Positions 31,653 to 39,721 of a stretch of 64,000 nt of DNA are shown here, in pieces; the first letter of the stretch is position 1; each line of letters begins with the position of its first letter. The position numbers and the translations under genes are program-made. The DNA lies in assembly GCF_014529935.1 (NCBI RefSeq), contig NZ_JACVFC010000003.1:372001-436000 (forward strand). The letters run 5' to 3'. Source of the DNA: Chitinophaga qingshengii (GTDB lineage Bacteria > Bacteroidota > Bacteroidia > Chitinophagales > Chitinophagaceae). Below the pieces are notes generated by a model. It did not search any database. It was given only the letters and a program-made list of their open reading frames with translations, and was not told where the DNA came from.

Positions 31653-31988
31653 TCAATGAAGCTGTCTGATGCCGCGTATTTCCAGCGTACAGCCGTAGGG
31701 GAGACTGGGACAACCTTTCATCAGTTCTGCTACAGCGGCGGCGTTAGCGGCCCGTATCACGAGGTAACCGGCTACCAGTTCCTTACCTTCGGCCAGCGGT
31801 CTGTCGGTGATGGTATGGTTGCTGAGCACGGTCAGTCCATCCGTTTCCAGGTTTTGTCCGCCGATATAATGACCGGCATCCATCAGCTCATGCAGCCAGC
31901 GTTGCCAGTTTTGCAGGTGTTGCTGCATTTCCTGCGGGGAATCGGGGCCTCTTTCTTCTCCCCGGATGATCACTAAAAAATCCTGCAT
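31653..31988 (-). CDS. YCII-related (DGPF-type) protein
   Basis: 111 residues from the ATG at 31988. Ferredoxin-like YCII fold: MQDFLVIIRGEE at the start, DAGHYIGGQNLETDG in the middle, LVAGYLVIRAANAAAVAELM, and an ending typical of the DGPF family (CTLEIRGI). The stop TGA ends two bases before the ATG of the ECF sigma gene, and the SnoaL gene stops two bases before this start, so all three are tightly coupled. DGPF proteins are the regular companions of ECF42 sigma factors; they may modulate the sigma factor or act as enzymes. Confidence 0.9.
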   Translation of the reverse strand: MQDFLVIIRGEERGPDSPQEMQQHLQNWQRWLHELMDAGHYIGGQNLETDGLTVLSNHTITDRPLAEGKELVAGYLVIRAANAAAVAELMKGCPSLPYGCTLEIRGIRQLH

Positions 31989-31990
31989 CG

Positions 31991-32386
31991 TTAAACTGTT
32001 TTTATTTGTGCCACTATGCTGGCGGGATTGAACGCAAAATGTTCCGTGGCTATTTTCCCCTCTTTTATTTCCAGCAGGTCGATCCAGGGAAACGTTACCT
32101 GTTTGCCGGTAGCCGGAATTCCGTTGAACTCGCCTTTGTGCGTGCCTTCCCAACGGCCTTTCAGGGTTACGTAGTTGCCTTCTGCGAGCACCTGTTCCAA
32201 AATGTATGTTCCGTCGAAAGCGGCGGCGCGTTTTTGCATCATGCCCAGGTGACCGGGAGTATTCAGCGGCGCGTCTGTAACGGGATTGTAGAACAGGTGA
32301 CCGGCGGCCAGCCATTCGCTGATGGCATCAAAGTTATTGCTATTGATGCTGTCAAAGTACTTTTTTGCGATGTCTTTGTTTGTCAT
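31991..32386 (-). CDS. SnoaL-like (NTF2-fold) ester cyclase family protein
   Basis: 131 residues. Residues 1-20 (NKDIAKKYFDSINSNNFDAI) start the cone-shaped NTF2 fold. Then come VTDAPLNTPGHLGMMQ, NYVTLKGRWEGTHKGEFNGI and DLLEIKEGKIATEH, which together match the SnoaL/ester-cyclase family. The catalytic role is undefined. First gene of a three-gene unit with YCII and the ECF sigma factor, so it may be a target or sensor partner. Confidence 0.88.
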   Translation of the reverse strand: MTNKDIAKKYFDSINSNNFDAISEWLAAGHLFYNPVTDAPLNTPGHLGMMQKRAAAFDGTYILEQVLAEGNYVTLKGRWEGTHKGEFNGIPATGKQVTFPWIDLLEIKEGKIATEHFAFNPASIVAQIKTV

Positions 32387-32452
32387 AATTATTGAATTTG
32401 TAACTATGACGTATGTGGTGTTCCGGATTTGGACAGCGCTCTGAAATATTTT

Positions 32453-34453
32453 TTAAGATTGTTGTAAGATGTTGATCTCCTTTACCTTAGCGTTTAGGTC
32501 CAGTTCCGCGTGGATGGTAGTTCCGGCGCCGGGTTGGCTTTCCAGTTCCAGTTTCCCATTGAGGTAACGGGCGCGGTTTTCCATACTGGACAATCCGATA
32601 CCGATACGTTGCGGTTTTTTGGGATCGAAGCCTTTTCCATCGTCTTCTACCGTAATAAAAAACATGTGCTGGTTCTGGCTGCATTGTACCAGGATGTTTT
32701 TAGCTGCTGCATAACGCAGGGCATTGGAAAGGGCTTCCTGCACAATACGGTAGATCACCAGTTGAGCTGCCACCGGAATATCTTTCTGCAGATCGAAGGC
32801 TTCAAAATGAATAGCCGTTTGCGGTGTTTGCAGGGATTCGCACAGTTCCTGCAGAGCCGTCTCCACGCCGAAGCGGGTGAGGGTTTCAGGCATCATATTA
32901 TGGGCAATGCGGCGTACTTCGGTGACTGCGTTATCTACCTGGGGGATGATTTTAAGTACCTCCTCACCGGGGGCGGTGATCCCGCTTAGTTTTATCCGGA
33001 TACCGGATAGCAGTCCGCCTAAACCATCATGCAGCTCGCGGGCCATGCGCCGGCGTTCGCGTTCGGCGCCTTCCAGCATGGCTTCGGTAGACAGTAGCTG
33101 TTGCTGATGTTGCATGGCTTTCACCTGTTGACGGTAGTTGACTTCTTCCTGTGCCGACAGTTTTTTCTGGTTGCGATAAAACAGCCAGGAGAAGCCGGCC
33201 AGTACCAGGAGAAGGGAGGCGGCTGCGCTCAGCAGCCAGTTGAACAGGCGTTGGCTGTTGGCTTTGGCGGCAGCTTCCTTTTGTTCAGACTCCAGCAGGG
33301 CAATTTTTTTCTCGTGTTCCGCATTGCGATATTGTATTTCCATTTCCTCCACCTGTTTGCGGACGGCCTGGTTGTTGACGCTGTCGTTTTGTTGTTTGTG
33401 GGCCATCATCAGCTCATAGGCGCTTCGGTAGTCGCCCAGTGAAGCCATGGTTTCGGCCATTTCCTTTTTGAGGGTCAGTTGATTTTTTTCATGCCCGATG
33501 AAGCTTTTGTCCTGCGCCAGGGTATCCAGGATACTTTTTGCCTCCCGGTATCGTTTCATGTCCTTTAGCAGCCCGTATTTACGGTACAGCAATTCACTAT
33601 AGCGATGCGCCTGGTTGAGGTGTCGCGCAGCTTTCATGCCTGCATCGATGGCCTGCAGGGCGGCTTCATATTGTTTCATGGCGCCGTAGTAGCTGGCATA
33701 CACCGTATAGTAGTGGGCGGTATAAGCGCGTTCTTCCCGGGATTCGGGCATAGCCGACACGATATCGAGGTTCTTTTTGGCTTTTGCCGGTTCGTTTTTA
33801 TAGAGATAACAATTCGCTATCCGGAGGTAGTTCCAGATGATAAAGTCATCTTTTAATCCTTCCTGCCGGTATTTGTCGATGGCTTTTTGCTGATATTGGA
33901 TCGCCTTGTCATACTCCCGTTCATTCATAAAGGCTACGCCTACCGCGGAAAAATATTGTGGCAGGAGACCGTTTTCCTGTGATTTTTCACCATAGGGGAT
34001 ACAACGTTCGAGGATGATGCGTAGAAAATCCTTGTCGTGGCCTTTGCGTTGTTCTATGGTTGCGTAATTGTACCAGAGGCGTGCCCGTTGCCCGTAGGCG
34101 GCGGGCGTGTTTATTTTTTCAAAGATTTTTTCTGCGGCCATTAACCGTTGCCGGGCATTTTCAAAATCGTCTGTAAATACGCTGGCATTGGCGCGTACGG
34201 AGGTGATCAGTCCTTCGTAGTAGGGGTGTCCATCGGATAGCGGCGCTACCTTGTCCAGTATAGCCATGGCTTTAACGGTATCGGTATATACCCAGTAACT
34301 GGATATCTGTACGGCTGCGCGTATTTTTTCACTGTCGCTGCGGGCATGGTTAAAAACCTTCAGCAGGCTGTCGAGGTACCGTGTATCAGTAGGGCTTTGC
34401 GCGTTAACAACAGCAGCAAGGAGAATACAGCAAAGAATAATGGCAGTCCGCAT
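32453..34453 (-). CDS. TPR-containing sensor histidine kinase, no adjacent regulator
   Basis: 666 residues from the ATG at 34453 (MRTAIILCC); an upstream start adds eight residues before the signal peptide. Signal peptide, TPR-like array (about 40-370), coiled coil, transmembrane helix near 405-425 (LLSAAASLLLVLAGFSWLFY) and a kinase core. The phospho-histidine lies in MARELHDGLGGLLSG (HisKA_3, about residue 475), and ATP-binding motifs ALRYAAAKN and VEDDGKGFD follow. Same architecture as the kinase at 22355, but no response regulator is next to it: downstream is the SnoaL-YCII-ECF operon, so its partner must be elsewhere. Confidence 0.93.
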   Translation of the reverse strand: MRTAIILCCILLAAVVNAQSPTDTRYLDSLLKVFNHARSDSEKIRAAVQISSYWVYTDTVKAMAILDKVAPLSDGHPYYEGLITSVRANASVFTDDFENARQRLMAAEKIFEKINTPAAYGQRARLWYNYATIEQRKGHDKDFLRIILERCIPYGEKSQENGLLPQYFSAVGVAFMNEREYDKAIQYQQKAIDKYRQEGLKDDFIIWNYLRIANCYLYKNEPAKAKKNLDIVSAMPESREERAYTAHYYTVYASYYGAMKQYEAALQAIDAGMKAARHLNQAHRYSELLYRKYGLLKDMKRYREAKSILDTLAQDKSFIGHEKNQLTLKKEMAETMASLGDYRSAYELMMAHKQQNDSVNNQAVRKQVEEMEIQYRNAEHEKKIALLESEQKEAAAKANSQRLFNWLLSAAASLLLVLAGFSWLFYRNQKKLSAQEEVNYRQQVKAMQHQQQLLSTEAMLEGAERERRRMARELHDGLGGLLSGIRIKLSGITAPGEEVLKIIPQVDNAVTEVRRIAHNMMPETLTRFGVETALQELCESLQTPQTAIHFEAFDLQKDIPVAAQLVIYRIVQEALSNALRYAAAKNILVQCSQNQHMFFITVEDDGKGFDPKKPQRIGIGLSSMENRARYLNGKLELESQPGAGTTIHAELDLNAKVKEINILQQS

Positions 34454-34568
34454 GGGATGATGGTTAATTCCGGTCATAAAAATAAGTAAAAAGCCTTTTG
34501 TGTTGGTGATGGGGCGGTAAAAGCGGCAGATTTATTATCTTGGCATAAATGAACAACCCGAAAAAACT

Positions 34569-35165
34569 ATGACGATCAGCAAAATTTGCGCAGGACTGAC
34601 CCTGGTACTGCAACTGGCGATAGCCGGCCATGTGGCGGCACAAACGTCTTCTGCTCCGCCGGTACAGGACGTGAGCACAGCGTTGTTGACCTGGGTCAAA
34701 CACCTGAATAATGACGTGGAGAAATACTACAAGCCTGAGAAAGGAGCGGACCTGAGCCAGCATCTGGGTGGGTTGAAGGATGACCTGCAGGTATATATGA
34801 AAACCCGTAAAAAATTGTCTGACAGCTTGTTTCGGAACAATATCAAACCTGGTAAAAAAGATCCTGACCAGCTGGAGGACCTGAAAACAAAGATGAGTGC
34901 CGTGATGGGGCATATGCGGGATGTGAGCGACCTGGTGAGCAATGATCTCCGTAAGGAAGGGGATAAGCTGAATGAGGAGATGTATGAAGCGTTGTATGGG
35001 CAGCAGCCCCGTTATCTTTCTTTCCTCGAGGCTTTCCTCGATGGCGTGGAGGTCACCAAAAAGGATCTCGCTGTTGATGGCAGCGTTCATTATCAGCGGT
35101 TGGAAGAATGTATTGGGGTGATTGCATCGCTGAAAGATAAAATTGATAGAAAAACGAAAAAATAG
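34569..35165 (+). CDS. Hypothetical secreted helical protein
   Basis: 198 residues, signal peptide to about residue 25 (GHVAAQ). The mature part is Lys/Asp/Leu rich and helical (TWVKHLNNDVEKYYKPEKGA, DPDQLEDLKTKMSAVMGHMR), perhaps a periplasmic helical bundle. Not recognised. Divergent from the orphan kinase with a 115-base intergenic region; a functional link is possible but unproven. Confidence 0.65.
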   Translation: MTISKICAGLTLVLQLAIAGHVAAQTSSAPPVQDVSTALLTWVKHLNNDVEKYYKPEKGADLSQHLGGLKDDLQVYMKTRKKLSDSLFRNNIKPGKKDPDQLEDLKTKMSAVMGHMRDVSDLVSNDLRKEGDKLNEEMYEALYGQQPRYLSFLEAFLDGVEVTKKDLAVDGSVHYQRLEECIGVIASLKDKIDRKTKK

Positions 35166-35259
35166 GGACGCCGGGCAAGCCTGCCGCCGGATACAACGTT
35201 TTGTTAATATTCGCCGGATGTTTGCTTATGTTTTGATCCTGTGTTAGATTGAGCCGGAA

Positions 35260-36042
35260 ATGAGCACTTTTTATCCCGTTAAATGGCTGATATTATTCCT
35301 GATGATGGTCCTGTTACACACCGTGGCTGGGGCGCAGGTACGTGTGAGCGGAACGATATACGACCGCAGCGGCCGTTTCGGGATGCCGGGAGTGAGTGTG
35401 ATGAGTACTTCCGGCGCCGGTACTGTTACCGATTCGCTGGGGCGCTATAATATCCGGCTCGCACTCACGGATTCCCTGAGCTTTTCCTACCAGGGTAAGG
35501 CGACCATGAAGTTCCCCGTTAATGAGATCCATCCCAACCGTCCGTTTGATATGAAGTTGCATGTGGACGTGACTACCTTGCCTACGGTGGTGGTTTCCAC
35601 GAACCGTGTAAAGGACTATTCTGCTGATTCTGCCGCTTTCAGAGACGAATACCGGAAGGTATTTGATTATGCCCCGTCGTTGTTGGGGGGCACCAATGGG
35701 CCAGGGGGCGTAGGCATCAACCTTGATATGATCTTCAATGCTAAAAAGATAAAACGGATGGAGGCATTCCGGGAATTCCTGGAGCGGGATGAACAGGATA
35801 AATATGTAGACCACCGCTTTAACAAAGCGCTGGTAAAGAAGATCACCGGTCTCGAATCGCCGGCGCTGGAAGCGTTTATGAAGCAGTACCGGCCTAGTTA
35901 TGAGATGTTCCGTTATTTCCGCAATGAATACGAATATTACCTTTATATCCGCGATAACGGCCGTTATTTCGCCAGGGTGTGGGCGCTGGAACATCCCACC
36001 ACAAAAGATCCTGCGGGTTTACAGATTCTTCCGGGAAAATAA
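35260..36042 (+). CDS. Secreted carboxypeptidase-regulatory-like domain protein
   Basis: 260 residues, signal peptide to about 26 (TVAGAQ). A CarboxypepD_reg-like beta-sandwich follows (about 27-115: VRVSGTIYDRSGRFGMPGVS, then GTVTDSLGRYNIRL), the same module found at the front of SusC proteins but without plug or barrel. The C-terminal part (about 120-260) is helical with many aromatic residues (YRPSYEMFRYFRNEYEYYLY) and not recognised. Likely periplasmic. A single gene. Confidence 0.8.
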   Translation: MSTFYPVKWLILFLMMVLLHTVAGAQVRVSGTIYDRSGRFGMPGVSVMSTSGAGTVTDSLGRYNIRLALTDSLSFSYQGKATMKFPVNEIHPNRPFDMKLHVDVTTLPTVVVSTNRVKDYSADSAAFRDEYRKVFDYAPSLLGGTNGPGGVGINLDMIFNAKKIKRMEAFREFLERDEQDKYVDHRFNKALVKKITGLESPALEAFMKQYRPSYEMFRYFRNEYEYYLYIRDNGRYFARVWALEHPTTKDPAGLQILPGK

Positions 36043-36065
36043 TCCGGGGATTTACATTTTTTTAC

Positions 36066-36073
36066 TATCTTTG
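36066..36073 (+). promoter_or_regulatory. -7 promoter box before rtcB-like gene
   Basis: TATCTTTG matches TAnnTTTG. The leader to the ATG at 36157 would be about 75 bases and holds a small hairpin (ACATCT with AGATGT). Confidence 0.4.
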
Positions 36074-36156
36074 CGGCCGCTGCTGACATCTTGCTAGGGG
36101 CAGATGTTTCCTACCACGCCCCACGATATAATCTTTTTTTACCCAAATTAAGGAAC

Positions 36157-37287
36157 ATGCGATCTATTGCATTCTATTGTGATGCACATAGTGTTGAAAG
36201 CAACGCTATGGAGCAGTTGCAACAGTACTCCCAAAAACAGTTTGTAGACAGCATCTGTGCGTTTACAGACATTCACTATTGCGCCGAAAAAGCCCTGCCG
36301 GTAGGGGTGGCGTTTAAAACTACCGATCATTTCTACCCGCTGATTACCGGTAAAGACATCGGTTGCGGCGTGATGTATCTGAAAATTGATAAACAACACT
36401 GGCTGCGGCCATTTGATAAAGACGCTCATTACCGGGCTTTCAGTCACGCACATACGCAGATGACCGACGACGGACTGGGTGGCGGTAACCACTTCCTCTC
36501 TATTGAGGAAGATAACGGCGCCGTATATATTATTTGTCATACCGGCACGCGCGACAGGGGCATAGCCCTTTATCAGCATTGTATTCAGCTGACGAGGGAT
36601 TTTTCCCGCGCCTACGGCCAGGAAGTTGATTTTGTACACCGTGATTTTGTGCAGCCGGAATTTTTCCGGTACTACCAGGATATCCTGCAGTTCGGCTATG
36701 AAAGGCGGAAGAATTTCTGTGTCAAAACGCTGATCTTTTTGCAGAACGCGAATTACCTGGCTTGTAACAAAGCGGCTATCGACAGGAATTATTTACAGCA
36801 CAATTTTAAAGACCTGGACGCAGCGGGTGTATTACATGGAACACCGTATTTACTGGAAGATTCCATCCACAACCACCTGCATTTTGAAGACGGGCATATC
36901 CTGCACCGCAAAGGCAGTACAGCGTTACAGGCCGGCAAAACAGTGGTGATCCCGCTGTCCATGTCCAGGGGGAGCCTGCTGGCGAAAGCCGCCTATCTGC
37001 CTGGCGCCGCGGATGCGCTGTATTCCTGTTCCCATGGCGCTGGCAGACGATTGTCCCGTTTTGACGCCATGAAACACTGGAAAACCGTGCTGAAAGAAAA
37101 ACAACGCAAAGCCTATAAGGAGCAGTTCAGCGAACTGTTGGACCGGTCCGGCAATTTCCCCTCCGGCTATATCCAGGAGTTTGATTTTGCCTACAAGGAC
37201 GCGTCCGATGTGTTCCGCTACCAGCCTTATCTGGCTAAGGTTACACAGACTACACCGGTTGTAACGGTGAAGTATACTGAGATTTAA
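36157..37287 (+). CDS. rtcB: RtcB-family RNA ligase
   Basis: 376 residues from the ATG at 36157, preceded by AAGGA. RtcB joins 2',3'-cyclic phosphate or 3'-phosphate RNA ends to 5'-OH ends using GTP and Mn2+. Metal and active-site motifs are present: D67 and C70 in GKDIGCG, N111/H112 in GGGNHF, H128 in CHTGTRDRG, the HNHLHFED region, RKGSTALQAG, and the guanylylated His in SHGAGRRLSR. It is shorter than the E. coli-type protein (about 408) and belongs to the compact bacterial group. It stands alone without rtcA or rtcR, and ends with a terminator. Confidence 0.88.
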   Translation: MRSIAFYCDAHSVESNAMEQLQQYSQKQFVDSICAFTDIHYCAEKALPVGVAFKTTDHFYPLITGKDIGCGVMYLKIDKQHWLRPFDKDAHYRAFSHAHTQMTDDGLGGGNHFLSIEEDNGAVYIICHTGTRDRGIALYQHCIQLTRDFSRAYGQEVDFVHRDFVQPEFFRYYQDILQFGYERRKNFCVKTLIFLQNANYLACNKAAIDRNYLQHNFKDLDAAGVLHGTPYLLEDSIHNHLHFEDGHILHRKGSTALQAGKTVVIPLSMSRGSLLAKAAYLPGAADALYSCSHGAGRRLSRFDAMKHWKTVLKEKQRKAYKEQFSELLDRSGNFPSGYIQEFDFAYKDASDVFRYQPYLAKVTQTTPVVTVKYTEI

Positions 37288-37293
37288 GGAAGG

Positions 37294-37324
37294 CCCCGGG
37301 TGAAAGCCCGGGGTATCTTTTTAA
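37294..37324 (+). terminator. Intrinsic terminator of rtcB-like gene
   Basis: Seven-base GC stem CCCCGGG/CCCGGGG (37294-37300 with 37307-37313), then TATCTTTTT. Confidence 0.8.
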
Positions 37325-37362
37325 ATATTATATACCGATTGGTATATAATATTGTAGTTTTG
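37324..37362 (+). promoter_or_regulatory. Promoter with 13-bp perfect palindrome before lpdA
   Basis: AATATTATATACC (37324-37336) and GGTATATAATATT (37341-37353) form a perfect inverted repeat around GATT. Directly after it is TAGTTTTG (37355-37362), an exact TAnnTTTG box 24 bases before the ATG at 37386. The palindrome lies where the -33 region should be, so a bound repressor (TetR-like site shape ACCGATTGGT) would block transcription. Confidence 0.6.
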
Positions 37363-37385
37363 TCTTCCAGATCAATTTTAAGCTT

Positions 37386-38792
37386 ATGGAAAATCAATAT
37401 GATGTTGTTGTTATCGGCTCCGGTCCCGGTGGTTACGTAGCTGCCATCCGTGCTTCCCAATTAGGTTACCGGGTAGCTATTGTCGAGAAATACAGCACAC
37501 TGGGAGGTACCTGTACCAATGTAGGCTGTATCCCGGCCAAGTCGCTGCTGGACAGTTCGGAACATTATCACCAGGCGGAGGTGCAGTTTAAAGCGCACGG
37601 CATTCAAACCGGCGGGATCAGCCTGGACTTTACCCGGTTTATCCACCGTAAAGGGGAGGTGGTAGCGCAGAACACCGCAGGACTGCTATACCTGATGAAG
37701 AAAAACAAGATACAGGTATATCACGGTGTGGGCAGTTTTACAGATGCTACGCACCTGAAAGTAACCGCAACAGATCAAACAGAAACGGTGCTGACAGGCC
37801 GTTACTTTATTATTGCTACCGGTTCCAAACCCTCCACCATACCCGGTGTAACCATCGATAAAAAAAGGATTATTACCTCCACGGAAAGTCTGTCGCTGCC
37901 GGAGAAACCCGCGTCCATGGTGATTATTGGCGGCGGTGTGATAGGCGTGGAGCTGGCGTCTGTATATGCACGTATAGGCACCAGCGTTACCATTATAGAA
38001 TATACCAATAACCTGATTCCAACGATGGACAGTGAATTGGGTAAGGCGTTGCAGAAGTCGCTCCGTCAGCTGAAAATCAATATCCTGCTGGGCAGCAAGG
38101 TACAATCGGCCACGAACAACGGCACCAATGCCACGGTGAAATTCCTGGACCCGCAGGGGGCGCCACAGGAGATAACAGCGGATTACTGCCTGGTAGCGGT
38201 AGGGCGGAGAGCCTATACGGACGGGCTTAACCTGCCCGCTGCCGGTATTCAGGCGGAGAAGAATGGGAAGATAAAAGTCAATGCGAAACTGCAAACCAAC
38301 GTACCGCATATCTACGCCATCGGCGATGTGATCGACGGACCGATGCTGGCGCATAAAGCGGAAGAGGAAGGCGTTTTTGCCGCGGAAACCATACACGGCG
38401 GGCATCCGCATATTAATTATGCCCTGGTACCCGGCGTCGTATATACGTGGCCGGAAGTAGCGGCCGTAGGCGCTACCGAAGAGGAACTGAAAGCGAAAGG
38501 CGTAGAATACAAGGTTGGCAAATTCCCGTATATGGCCAGCGCCCGTGCCCGTGCCTCCATGGATACGGATGGTTTTGTGAAAGTGCTGGTATCGCCGAAG
38601 TATGGAGAAATACTGGGCGTGCATATCATCGGGCCACGCGCTGCTGATGTAATTGCACAATCTGTACTGGCTATTGAACAGGAGATGACCGCCGAAGAGT
38701 TGATCCGTTCCTGTTATGCCCACCCGACTTATGCAGAAGCATTAAAAGATGCTTACCTCATTGCTACCGGTCAGGGTGCTATCAATATCTGA
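37386..38792 (+). CDS. lpdA: Dihydrolipoyl dehydrogenase
   Basis: 468 residues, standard length. FAD motif GSGPGGYVAA at the N-terminus, redox disulfide C43/C48 in GGTCTNVGCIPAKS, NAD motif VIIGGGVIGVE, and the C-terminal His-Glu pair in HPTYAE. It reoxidises lipoyl groups of 2-oxoacid dehydrogenases or of the glycine cleavage system. It is not next to any E1/E2 gene, which suggests that it serves several complexes or a special condition. It sits behind a promoter with a strong palindrome, so it is probably regulated separately. Confidence 0.96.
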   Translation: MENQYDVVVIGSGPGGYVAAIRASQLGYRVAIVEKYSTLGGTCTNVGCIPAKSLLDSSEHYHQAEVQFKAHGIQTGGISLDFTRFIHRKGEVVAQNTAGLLYLMKKNKIQVYHGVGSFTDATHLKVTATDQTETVLTGRYFIIATGSKPSTIPGVTIDKKRIITSTESLSLPEKPASMVIIGGGVIGVELASVYARIGTSVTIIEYTNNLIPTMDSELGKALQKSLRQLKINILLGSKVQSATNNGTNATVKFLDPQGAPQEITADYCLVAVGRRAYTDGLNLPAAGIQAEKNGKIKVNAKLQTNVPHIYAIGDVIDGPMLAHKAEEEGVFAAETIHGGHPHINYALVPGVVYTWPEVAAVGATEEELKAKGVEYKVGKFPYMASARARASMDTDGFVKVLVSPKYGEILGVHIIGPRAADVIAQSVLAIEQEMTAEELIRSCYAHPTYAEALKDAYLIATGQGAINI

Positions 38793-38829
38793 TTTGTTTT
38801 ATCTTGCCGTTACAACAACCTATACTGTA

Positions 38830-39717
38830 ATGGCGATAGACGGAATAAAGATAATTGACAGCGATACGGCGCATGATGCTTACTGGGGTATCATGGATAT
38901 GTATGATAACGGCGTGGCAATACCGGACATTGAAACCGCTTATCCACTGGATAACGAAGCATACCAGTCCGATGCACTGGACTTTGAATTATATGTAACC
39001 GCCTGCGGGCTTGCCTTTTGGGAGATGGGCCTGATGGATGCCGGTAAACTGGCCTTCATCAGGTCCATCATCGATAAAGGCGCTTTTGTGCAGGCATGGG
39101 GAGAAGGAGGAAAAGCCCGGCAAAAAGAACTGGACCGCTACTGGAAAAAAATCAGTCAACCTAACGGAAAAATCAGGGCTCCCAAAAAATACCGTAAGGT
39201 ATCCCGGTTCTATTTTCAGCAAAATGATTTGCTGGCTTTCCGGTTGGATGATGGACATTACATGGCAGTTGTTTGCGCAGAAATATTTCAGCAACGTGGT
39301 ACCTGTGAATACATGCTCGTGCCCACTACGTACTACGGCAAAAAGTTGCCTACTGAAGAAGACCTGCACCGCTGCGATATGCTGGGCAACACCATCCTGT
39401 CTTTCTATGACAAGGCCACTACCAGCAGTATGCAACCGGGTATAGAACGGATCTGGCAATACCTGGGCGGTGATGTGAACGTTTTTTTCGGGTTAGCTAA
39501 ATATGGGCTGTTACACAAAGATGCGGCCACCTGCCGGCAACAATTGACCAAAGTAGGTACGCTGAAGGTAATCGAAAGTCTGAATGATACTGCTATCCGC
39601 GGCGCGCTGAGCGGATTTGATTATATGAAGAAATATTTTTATGGTTTGGTGTTTCCGCCGGAAGGCAAAAAGTCTGTACTGCGTTGGCCGGTAAACCTGA
39701 TCTGTCACATCGATTAA
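38830..39717 (+). CDS. Hypothetical cytoplasmic protein upstream of alkC
   Basis: 295 residues from the ATG at 38830 (MAIDGIKIID); a reading starting inside lpdA is unlikely. No signal or membrane segment. The first 80 residues (DTAHDAYWGIMDMYDNG, ALDFELYVTACGLAFWEMG) are acidic and helical and resemble immunity-type hypothetical proteins. The middle is basic (KKISQPNGKIRAPKKYRKVS), and the rest is mixed. Not recognised. The downstream glycosylase gene starts four bases after the stop, so they are co-transcribed. Confidence 0.65.
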   Translation: MAIDGIKIIDSDTAHDAYWGIMDMYDNGVAIPDIETAYPLDNEAYQSDALDFELYVTACGLAFWEMGLMDAGKLAFIRSIIDKGAFVQAWGEGGKARQKELDRYWKKISQPNGKIRAPKKYRKVSRFYFQQNDLLAFRLDDGHYMAVVCAEIFQQRGTCEYMLVPTTYYGKKLPTEEDLHRCDMLGNTILSFYDKATTSSMQPGIERIWQYLGGDVNVFFGLAKYGLLHKDAATCRQQLTKVGTLKVIESLNDTAIRGALSGFDYMKKYFYGLVFPPEGKKSVLRWPVNLICHID

Positions 39718-39721
39718 TGAT

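Noticed and set aside
37686-38723. 345-codon open frame on the minus strand opposite lpdA
   Set aside because: Antisense to a textbook dihydrolipoyl dehydrogenase; no recognisable domain.
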